Positions 45,625 through 54,534 of a stretch of 64,000 nt of DNA are shown piece by piece. The notes under the pieces are model-generated. The model did no database searches, was not told the DNA's origin, and saw only the letters and a list, made by a program, of their open reading frames with translations. Source of the DNA: Apostichopus japonicus (lineage: Eukaryota > Echinodermata > Holothuroidea > Aspidochirotida > Stichopodidae); the NCBI RefSeq assembly GCF_037975245.1, contig NC_092579.1, positions 25,651,166 through 25,715,165 of the forward strand. The letters run 5' to 3'. Numbering within the stretch: position 1 is the stretch's first letter; every line of letters begins with the position of its first letter. A program made the position numbers and the translations under genes.

Positions 45625-47640
45625 TTCAGGGCCTCGGGGAGATGATGGTCAGTCCTTTGATCCTTCAGTCATTTATGTCTTCAAATAACGACGTTCTGGA
45701 TAGAGCACTTTATGACCAGGAAGTTATCCAACAAATTAATAAATTGAAAAGTAATAAATCGTCTGGGGTTGATGAAATTATATTTTAATTAATTTTTGAA
45801 AAACTGTATCCCTGCAGTAGTATTGTTAATTACAAAACTTTTCAATTGTGTTCTATCAAGTAGTGTAGTGCAATCGAGTTGGACTATTGGACATATCAAA
45901 CATATATAAAGGAAGGGGCTCAAAGATGTTGTAGACAACTATATGGGAAATACTCTCCTAAGTTGGCATGGGAAAGCTGTTTATAGCAATCTTGAATGAT
46001 CGTATCAAAGATTATCTTAACTGTACAGGTCTAATTGGAGATGAACAGGCAGGGTTCAGGAGCGGTCATTCTGGAACTTGGATTTTGTTTTGTCCTTCAT
46101 TCTGCTATAGAGTTTTATTTAATAAGGAAAAAACGTGTGTTTTGTGCTTTCATAGACTACAAAAAGCATTTGACATGGTCGACAGATCGATTCTTTGGTC
46201 AAAACTTATTGCTAACAACTTTAAAGGCAAAGTGCTTAATGCTATATATAATTTGTACAAAAATGCCAAATCGTATGTTATGAAGGATGATTTGAAGTCA
46301 GACTATTTTGATTGCAATGTTGGAGTCAGGCAAGGTGAGATTTTGGAAGGTTCATCAATAATTCTTACAAAGGTTTAAGGGAGTTGTCATCTTCGATGCA
46401 AAGTGAGTTGAGTAACGATGATTTTGAAGTGTTCTTTACACTATTTACTCTTTTGTATGCAGATGATATAATTATCCTTGCTGAAAACGCGAATGATCTG
46501 CAAAGTGCATTAAATTGTGTGACAAATTATTGTAATACTTGAAATATGTATGTAAATGCAAATTAGACTAAATTTGTCATTTTTTCAAGGGGTAAGAGTA
46601 TAAGGATAAACATACTTTCCCTTTCGGTGATGATACTGTTGAAGTAGTTGACGGTTATGCCTACCTTGGAGTATCATCCAATTAAAACAACAAATTTACC
46701 CCAGCTGTAAATAAGCAAAGTAATTTTGCAACGCATTCCCTTTTTGGTTTAATGAGCAAAACATGTGATCTGTTGTTGCCCCTGGATTTGAAGATCTAAT
46801 TATTTGACCAAACTGTCCTACCCACTCTTTTATATTGCTGTGAAATTTGGGGATTTGGGGACTTCCCTCAGATCGAAGCGTTTCATGTTAAGTTTATAAA
46901 CATGTTCTCAAGTTATCTAAGACCACTCCCAACTGCATGGCCTATTGAGAATTAGGCCGTCATAAAATAAGTAAAGCTAAAGAAATTAAGGTGGTTACAA
47001 TTTGGTGTGAATTAGTGAACACTATAGTGAGCACAAACTTTCTCATATACCTCAGCTTATAAGATCTTTTCATGATAACGGTGCGTACAGTTCATCCTGG
47101 CTAGTTAAAGTTAAAAAAATATTTTAGATAAAAGTGAAATGTGCTATGTTTGGAATATCCCTGATGAAGGTCTCATTGCTAACCCTCACAGATAATACCC
47201 TATTATACCTAAGTCTTGGCTCAAAGCGCCTGTCGATCAACGACTAAGTGATATTTACGAACAAGACTGGCCTAGGCTATGCTAAAAATAACTCTCAATG
47301 CAAAGTCTACAGAATGTACAAAGAGAAAGTTAAAACTTAAATTTCCACAACAGAGTAAACTTTAGTAAATTCCGCTGTGTAAATAGTATGCTCCCTATCT
47401 TACGGTAAAAGGAAGCTTAACACACATTGGTTTTCATGAAAGATTGTGTGACTTATGTGACCGAAATATTTTAGGAAACGAATTTCATCACATTTTTCTG
47501 TTATCCTTCTTTTTCAGCAGATAGGATTGAGTTCTTGAAACCATATTTTAGGAAAATACCCAGTTGTTTTGAAATGAAGCATTTGTTTTCAATCATCTGG
47601 TAAATATGTCCTTAGGGAAGTTTCTTTCTGTTAACAGTCC
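45625..47640 (+). pseudogene. Decayed non-LTR retrotransposon ORF2
   Basis: Conserved pieces occur in order in different frames: QINKLKSNKSSGVDEI (about 45732-45780), GKLFIAILNDRIKDYL with LIGDEQAGFRSGHS (45971-46070), YKKAFDMVDRSILWSKL-type motif (46150-46210), GVRQGE (about 46320), LLYADDIIILAENANDL (about 46450-46500), NAN-TKFVIFSRGK (about 46555-46595), YAYLGVS (about 46655), and a C-terminal region near 47450-47580 with EFHHIFLL-like and RIEFLKPYFRKIPSCFEMKH stretches. This matches a LINE type common in marine invertebrates, whose clade I cannot fix. No complete frame is left. Both ends are unclear. Confidence 0.75.
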
Positions 47641-48302
47641 CTGGTGCCCTGTTTCACTTATTAGACTTTTCCAAGGCCCCCCCCCCCCGAATTGCCCCAT
47701 ATAAACCTAAAATGTACAGTGCACCCCGTGGAAACACATAATGGCGTACTTTGCCTAACTATATGTCCTAACATACACACATTTTCTCATATATGTACCC
47801 GGCCCTCTAGAAAGTGAAAAGACTGTTGCCATATAGGATAGGGTCCCAAATAGGAGAGAAGAAGGACATCCAGAAAATATTGGAATGATGCTTAATCTAC
47901 TCATGCTATAAAAAATGCTATCACTTCAAATCATTTTGTAGTATACAACTGACTTGCCTGCATACGTTACAAAATATAAGCCATTTGGATGTATGGGAGG
48001 GGACACATGTCCTCAAACCATGCCCCACACCCAATAGCCCGTGACTATAGTTCCTCATTGTGGGGTCATGAAACCCCCGGGGCCTCCATTCAGGGAGGAC
48101 TAAATATCACTTCCCTGCTTCATTTCCAACTTCAGTCTCCTGAACACAAAAATCTAAGGATGGGATCTAAGAAGTTCAGGTTTAGGAGGTTGTTTATCAC
48201 AAAATAATGTACATGCCGCTATGTATTATTTACTGTGGGTGCGGCCCAGTAGCCGTCACCCAGGTCTGAATGATCAGGACTCAACATTTCAACAGAGCCA
48301 AT
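47641..48302. other. Spacer with no recognised gene
   Basis: A C-run lies near 47680-47689. The short open frame at 47989-48207 has no motif. Confidence 0.3.
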
Positions 48303-48693
48303 ATGTTATGGGCGGCCATTTGGGCAAAATATACAAAGATCAAACAAGAGACAAACAGACAAGAACAAAGATGAAAAGGAACAATAATAATAATATAGAG
48401 CACTACAGATAGACTGAAAGGATTTAGAGATGAAACCTTCTAAACATTCATTTTGTACTGAGCACTTGTGACCGTTCGTTTTAATTTCGTGCGATTGTTC
48501 TTTTGCTTACAATACATCTTCGTTTTTATGGTGGTGATTGATCGTTTTGTTCTGACAAGTGGATCAATTTTGACTTCCTGGTGCTCCTTGTTCATCCTTC
48601 ATTTGCATGTGTTTGATATGTTTCGCTACATGTTCGTCCTTTTATTTTTCTCTTTTTAAGTGTGCCTTTCACAATTGTTTGCATTGGTATTAC

Positions 48694-49345
48694 CAAGGGC
48701 GGCGGAAGCACTTTTAATCTGGGGGGCACCGACATCAAAGGGCACTTTGCAGAAATTCGATTGGACTGATGTAGCCTGATATTTACGGTACCCTTTATAC
48801 CTCTTATTGTATTATCTTATTTGCGTATACACATCACTCCATCAACGCGCCCCCCCCCCCCCCCCCTCAAGGAAAATATGCATACTAGCACTGCAATATC
48901 CAATGTGCAAATTGGGAAACAAGGAACACGTTTTCTATTGAGACAAATGAGGTGAAATCATGCTAGTTGCTAATGTAGGAATCTTCCAAATTAGAGTTTA
49001 TTTCTTGTTAATATCTTAACAAATTGTTTCCATTCGAAATAGCTTTGAGTTTGACCCACATAAATTCATTAAAAGTCAGGGGCGTAGCCAGGATTTGCAA
49101 AGTTGTATGCACGACTATCTGAGCGGAGCGCCACCATCGGTTGGCGCGGAGCGTACAAGAAAAATGTTGGTTTTACAAACCCCTCAGATGGCCGGAAACG
49201 GCCCTTCCCGAGGGTTCATTCTGGTTCCCTGGCCTCTTGCTAACTTGAGACACCTCAATTTTTATGTAGAAAAAGGGCACATTTTTAACCCTGAGGAAAA
49301 GTGGGGGGCACGTGCCCCCTGTGCCCCCCGGTTCCGCCGCCCTTG
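48694..49345. mobile_element. hAT-like MITE, element B copy 2
   Basis: Ends CAAGGGCGGCGGAA and TTCCGCCGCCCTTG with a perfect 8-bp TSD GGTATTAC at 48686-48693 and 49346-49353. It is about 75 bases longer than copy 1, mainly because of a segment near 48925-49010 missing from copy 1. It includes a second hAT-like end, CAGGGGCGTAGCCAGG, at about 49077-49092 and the hairpin module near 49125-49150. Confidence 0.88.
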
Positions 49346-49370
49346 GGTATTACTGTCACTATTACATATG

Positions 49371-51573
49371 CAGGCGCGTATCCAGGATTTTCTAACCCGG
49401 GGGGCGCGAATTACTATCTAAGCGGAGCGCCACCATCGGTTGGCGCGCAGCGTACAAGAAAATTTCTGGTTTTGATATCCCCCCCCAGATCACCGGAAAC
49501 GGCACTTCTCGGGCTTGAAATGACCAACCAGATGTACACTTTTGGCCTGAGAACCAAGTATTTCCTAATAGTTTTTTTTTTCCATCCATAACCTTTTTGA
49601 AGATTGTCAACCCGGCACACGTCATGTTCAACGTGATCGAATGTCCTGTGGGTCTTTGCTTTTGTAGGTGATTCTACGTCGCGGCCCACAATACCCGTCA
49701 GCCCCACTTTTCAAGGTTTTAAGCCCCAAATTTGTTCCGAATTTGAAAATTCACATTTCTCGTGAATAAACTCACTTCAAAACATACCCATAATGTTGTA
49801 CAAAATTTCATCTATGGACAACCAATATAGAAAAACTACCTTCAAACCCTAACAGACCGGTCAAAATTGCACGAGTAGAGGGAAGTGTGATGCAGAATGT
49901 TGGTCAGAAATTTTCGAAAATTCCGACACAGTTAATTTATTGGTGTACAAATATTAAACCTCTTATAACGGCTATTATAAAACTTGGTTGAAGGAAATGA
50001 AAAAATAGCAGATATTTCCGAGAGCGAACACTACACACATAGGCGTGGGAGGCGCGGCGGCAGTGACGGAGCTAGGGGTATTGGTCAGGAGGGGCGAGAA
50101 TGGTCTGTAGGGGCGCTTTCGACACTATCTAAGCGGAGCGCCACCACTGGTTGGCGCGTAGCGCACAGACAAATTTTGAGTAAAGATACTCCCTAGATCG
50201 ACGGAAATGACCCTTTCAGGGCCTGGCTAATTTGCAGATAAACGAAGAATAGGGTGTCATCGCCAAATTACACCAACAAAATGTGAGAAATGTCAATAAG
50301 TAGATGAGAGCGCAATAAAAAAGTCAATAATCACGAATAAGTAAAAAGTGGTAAAGAGCTGAAAAAGGCGCCAGCAGTCCATTTGAGTCCGTCAGGGGGC
50401 GCATCCGCCCCCTGACCGTATGGACGCTCCGCCACTGAGGCTGCGCGGCGGGGGTGCAGCCCCTAATTCTCCATTACTAATGTAAAAGAGAGTTTTGACA
50501 TAATTGGACCTCCATGCTTTTTATACATATATATACATGAGACATGTCGTTGTTTACATTAGCATCCCGCGGTATACTGCGCAATTTGAACGGACCGTAC
50601 GGTACATGATGGCATGCGATGTAATAACCGATGCTTGCTTATATGATATTGACATTGACACGTTGAACGCGCGCTTAGCGCGCGAAAATTTTTGGTTATT
50701 TTTTCAGGCAAGTCGGACAGTTTTGAGGCTTTTCATCCTGGAACGCCATTTTCATGCTCACTGATATGATGTGATATCTGCTGTTTGCGTTACAAATTCG
50801 AACAGGCGCGTAGCGAGGAATTTGCCATGGGAGGGGCGAAGCCTGTAGGCAAATTATCTAAGCGTAGCGCCACCATAGATTGGCGCGAAGCGTACAAGAA
50901 AATTTTGGCCGAAAATGCCTCCCAGATCGCTGGAAATGGCACTACCCAGGACCATTTGTTAGCGCGAAGCGTACAAGCAAATTTTGGCCGAAAATGCCTC
51001 CCAGATCGCTGGAAATGACACTTCCCAGGCCTTGTAAGTTGCATCTAAGCACTTTCTATTTTGAAATTACTTAGCGATATCATTTAAAAAATGCTGAATG
51101 GGGGGGGGGGGGCGATCGCCCCCATCCCAAAATGCGTCATGTTCCCCGACGACACGGTCGAGTTCGAGACCAGCCACAGTTGGTTTCATAGCACAATTCT
51201 ACACACGCGTTATGATAGACCATATATAGTATATATATATATATATAGATCATTAGTGAGAGAGGAAAATGGAAACGTCAAAAAATGGAGTTGTCGGTGT
51301 AAGGGGTAGGGTGAGGCACACTTTTACGAAATCATTGATCCGTCACTGGCTACCCTTCAGCGCTGTAATGATGTTACTGTGCCTCTTTCTCTTCCCGGTG
51401 TCTTCGCGTTTTTCTTTTACTCCCTCCTTTTCTCCTTCTTCTCTCTTTCTTCTTTTTCTTTTCCCTTCCTTCCTCTCCTCCTCCTCTTTTTCCCCTCTTT
51501 TTTCCTTTTTTCTTCTCTTTTTCTTACCCGGGGGGCGCGCGCCCCCAACGCCCCCCCCCTGGATACGCACCTG
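49371..51573 (-). mobile_element. Family A copy 5, complete, 5-bp TSD ATATG, with nested MITE
   Basis: Ends CAGGCGCGTATCCAGG (49371-49386) and CCTGGATACGCACCTG (51558-51573), flanked by ATATG at 49366-49370 and 51574-51578. It is very close to copy 4 throughout and shares the partly duplicated middle module (near 50880-50910 and 50960-50980) and the MITE at 50061-50437. Non-coding, so mobilised in trans. Confidence 0.9.
50061..50437. mobile_element. 377-bp hAT-like MITE nested in family A copy 5
   Basis: Same element, same site and same 377-bp length as 42837-43213, in the orientation dictated by the host copy. The flanking GCGCGGCGG direct repeat and AGGCT filler are also shared. Confidence 0.85.
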
Positions 51574-51780
51574 ATATGTTTGTTTCATTTTGCATATTTC
51601 TTCTTTTTCAATTTTCAATTTTCTTTCTTATTTATGTGTTTCATCGTTGTATTTTTTTGCCCAAATGGCCGCCCATAATAGGTAGAGTGACCAACTTTAG
51701 ATCTAGTACTAGTACGTAGTAGACGTACTCATGTGACATGTAAACAACGTTCAACAAGGCCGGACCGTATTACGTGCAAA

Positions 51781-51865
51781 ATGGACAGCAGAAGATGCTT
51801 TGTTTTTGCGTCTCTCATCATTATTTTTTCCCTTTCAGTTATTGAGTTCCTCCCTTTCTTGTCAG
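51781..51865 (+). CDS. Possible first coding exon with a hydrophobic N-terminus
   Basis: ATG followed by DSRRCFVFASLIIIFSLSVI and EFLPFLS, then donor GTTAGT at 51866. The 85-nt exon encodes 28 residues plus one base (exit phase 1). The basic start followed by an uninterrupted hydrophobic run suggests a signal peptide or a membrane anchor. The downstream open frame (51899-52261) is not a clear continuation. I do not recognise the protein. Confidence 0.4.
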
Positions 51866-52342
51866 GTTAGTCATCTTAATAGTTTGGACAATTAAGTTGT
51901 GTGCCCTAGCCTAGGCCTACAACACAGTATTCTTTCTTCAGGGTTACGGTTAGTTCCTAGTATGTACAGCCTAGTGTACTGTACCTTTCTTTTTCACAAA
52001 GCTATTTTACCGTATCTATTTGCTGTACTGCCCAGAGAACGCCCGCGGCAACGCTTTAGATTTATACTAGGGTCTTGTACATTTCTCCCGAGCTATGTTA
52101 TGGTTCCCTTTAATTTGGTAGTTTTGCTTCGGAAAAGCGAAGAAGCCAATCAGGTTTGCCAATTGGGTCCACTTCCCCAAAATGTTTATTCAAGCCCTGC
52201 CTCCCGCAGTGAACAATCACTTGGCCTTAGATTGGTTTGTACACTGCAAGACGGTCGCTAATTGCTGTGGAAGACACCTGATCTCACATGACAAGCAATT
52301 TCATAACAATAATATGAATAAAATTTGTTGGTTTGCATAAGT
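51866..52342. other. Spacer between converging exons
   Basis: Probably the intron of the plus-strand gene and the 3' UTR of the minus-strand gene. An open frame at 51899-52261 is of uncertain status. Confidence 0.3.
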
Positions 52343-52516
52343 TCATGCCCCTCTTTGGGGTGAGGGGGAAGGAGGTTTGTATGGGATAGATCCTCGTACA
52401 TGTGAAATACAGTGGGCAAGCACATTCGTGGTAGGCAGAAACGGACTCTGAGGCATGTACAGTTTGCAATAAAGAGTATCACCAGCGACTTCGGCCAAGA
52501 CAAGGATATGGTAAGC
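52343..52516 (-). CDS. Terminal exon of an unidentified minus-strand gene
   Basis: 58 codons from acceptor CTAG (52518-52517) to TGA at 52345-52343: AYHILVLAEVAGDTLYCKLY, then MPQSPFLPTTNVLAHCISHV, then RGSIPYKPPSPSPQRGA. It enters in phase 0, matching the exit of the exon at 52796. Composition and phase agreement support a real coding exon. I do not recognise the family. Confidence 0.6.
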   Translation of the reverse strand, partial: AYHILVLAEVAGDTLYCKLYMPQSPFLPTTNVLAHCISHVRGSIPYKPPSPSPQRGA

Positions 52517-52795
52517 CTAGCCTACTACTACTTGTACTAGTAGTAGTTGTAGTAGCATAGTGGGCTCATAATCAACGCACTTAAGTATTTGATTAACGAT
52601 GTCTATCAACGAAAAGTCCAAATCACTCAACTGCATGCGTTTTTCAAATGTGTAATTCCTCAGAAATGTAATGATCTCAAATATATATTGTTCTGTGCCT
52701 TCTTAACATACTATTGAGCAGCATATGAACACAAAATGTCTGCCGTGTCAATTTCTTTCATACCTCTAAATTGACACATTCGTCGATGAGCTTAC

Positions 52796-52915
52796 CGTAG
52801 TGAAGCGCTGTGGATTCACTGTTGTAGAATAGGGTTGCAGAAGATCCATCAACATGGCTTCACATTTACCACAGTCAACAAATAGCAAGCAGCCATGGCA
52901 TGTTCCAATATTCAT
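52796..52915 (-). CDS. Internal exon of the unidentified minus-strand gene, Cys-rich
   Basis: Exactly 40 codons between a strong acceptor (TTCTTGTGTTTTTACTAG on the minus strand) and donor GTAAGC. It encodes MNIGTCHGCLLFVDCGKCEA and MLMDLLQPYSTTVNPQRFTT. Four cysteines are arranged as C-x2-C and C-x2-C with a spacing of five, which could bind a metal, but no known family comes to mind. Both phases are 0 and join to the next exon. Confidence 0.65.
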
Positions 52916-53120
52916 CTAGTAAAAACACAAGAAGCTACAGTATAGTCTTCTGAGGTGACTTTTCCTTGCGCCCCAATCTATTGAGTTGATTTGATGCTTG
53001 GGAGAAATTTGCAATGTTCTCATTTGTAGCTCAGTAAACGTGATTGTGAGCAGTAGTAGAATATTTTGGAAGACGTACATCAGTGGCTTCTTCTGGTCGA
53101 AGCAGGGATTCACTTTTCAC

Positions 53121-53161
53121 GTCTCGTAGCTCTTTCTTATGGCCTTTTCAAACACTTGATC
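53121..53161 (-). CDS. Candidate exon of the unidentified minus-strand gene
   Basis: After acceptor GGTCTATAG the minus strand reads DQVFEKAIRKSYE plus two bases before a possible GTGAAA donor. The donor is weak and the phase (2) does not fit the next exon directly, so either an exon is missed or the donor is wrong. Confidence 0.4.
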
Positions 53162-53219
53162 CTATAGACCAACAAATGGGCTTAAAATCTTAGTTATGGT
53201 ACAGTGATTGTAACCTTAC

Positions 53220-53294
53220 CTTACATTTATACAACATTCCACAGCTCTTCGAGGGTTGCTCATGGTGTAAAGAGCAGGCTCCATGTTGCTGATG
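53220..53294 (-). CDS. Candidate exon of the unidentified minus-strand gene
   Basis: Minus-strand HQQHGACSLHHEQPSKSCGM followed by LYKCK and a good donor GTAAGG. Phase 0 exit fits the exon at 53161. The acceptor (AAG or CAG nearby) is weak. Confidence 0.4.
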
Positions 53295-53399
53295 CTTGAT
53301 CATGGAGTTCCACACATGGGACTTCTAAACCCCACCCACAAGGGGATCAGAAACACTGTTACTCATTGCAGTAAGTGGCAGCAATTACCAGAGTTTTGT

Positions 53400-53648
53400 A
53401 CAGGCTCCTCCACACTCTTCTTGTGTGGTTTAGCAGGTAGCTTTTGTTCCCACTTCTGGTCATGTTTCATGCAAGGAAGGGTAATCAATTACTGAGTAAA
53501 GAATTCTAGGGGGACCATCTTGTAGGTCCTTTGATGTTAAATTGTCCAAGGAATTCACTGGTCTGTAGACATGACACTTCATCTTTAGAGGTGGACTTTC
53601 TGTGACATCAAAGCCCATACTCCTGATCCTAATGCCTGTTGCTGGCAC
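53400..53648 (-). CDS. Candidate exon(s) of the unidentified minus-strand gene, frame problem
   Basis: From acceptor CTCTCCACAGTAG the minus strand reads VPATGIRIRSMGFDVTESPP, LKMKCHVYRPVNSLDNLTSK and DLQDGPPRILYSVIDYPSLH, ending ET-stop at 53460. In the next frame, from about 53470, HDQKWEQKLPAKPHKKSVEE continues with no stop to possible donors near 53400-53408. A one-base indel near 53462 would fuse them. The bias toward ordinary protein composition in both parts suggests one exon with an assembly or biological frameshift, but two exons are possible. Confidence 0.45.
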
Positions 53649-54534
53649 CTACTGTGGAGAGGATGAAAACCATTTGAACTGATAAATTTGATTATTCATT
53701 TCATACCCCACCAGTCAAAGCACTCATGTTGAGATATTTTTTGGCTCTATAGCTAGCTTGCACAGAGGCTACTAATAGATAAAATTAGTATAACCTAAAC
53801 CCAACAATATTCTGCATTTTCAAAGTTTTAGGCACCTCCTGGAAATTTCTCACTTGAGAACCTTGAATGCTATGTTATTCAGGTGGTAACTACAGGTCAT
53901 TTGTCCATATGTGTCCATGTGTTCTGTCAGTGTTTACTGTAGAGCCCATACTTGCCGGCACTTTCAAGTATAAAAACTTGTGACAGAGTTAGTCGTTAGT
54001 TGTGTTGGTACAGTAACTGTGGAAGGTCTCATCCGTTGAGCCTCCCCACTTCATTAACTGTGCCACTCTGTGCATAAGTAGAATTGAGACAGGTAAGAGA
54101 GGGGTGAAGTAAATTCCCCAAAATTGACTGGTTTGGGTATTAAGGAACGATGACACTTACCTGTCTCTCCCACCTCCCTCCGGCAAGTATGGGACCTTTC
54201 GTCTTCCTCATTTCTAATGGATAACATTTTGTTTCACCTAACATGGTTGTTCATTTGTTGATTTTTAACCTTGTTAGTCTTTTTCAGCATCTTATTCACC
54301 CATTGCACCTAGTTGCATCTGGTGGTGAGACTATTCCTGTCTCTTAGCTTCTTGAAGTCTCGCACATCCCACATACCTTTAATGTGTTGTTAGAAACATT
54401 TTTTCACCTTTCAGGTGGTATGACTGCATTAGGTTTTTGATTAGTTATTACACAGCTCATGTTTGTAACTTTTGTCAAGTTTTTCCAGATGAGTTTTCTC
54501 ATTTTTTCCAGATGAACAGCAATGGTTTTTGGTT
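53649..54534. other. Spacer or intron with a dispersed repeat
   Basis: Around 54030-54120 is a copy of the repeat ending GAGACAGGTAAG also seen at 29040-29185, 57600-57720 and 60360-60480 (inverted). No exon was recognised. Confidence 0.4.

Larger units (their letters stand above)
48306..51682. mobile_element. Element H: inverted-repeat element hosting B2 and A5
   Basis: The left end TTATGGGCGGCCATTTGGGC (then AAAA) at 48307-48330 is mirrored by TTTTGCCCAAATGGCCGCCCATAA at about 51656-51681. No clear target-site duplication is visible. The interior not explained by nested elements is 48331-48685 and 51579-51655, both AT-rich and non-coding. I do not recognise the family. Confidence 0.6.

Noticed and set aside
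51781-51865. Assigning the hydrophobic exon to a named GPI-anchor pathway gene
   Set aside because: The resemblance is limited to general hydrophobicity; no diagnostic motif is present.
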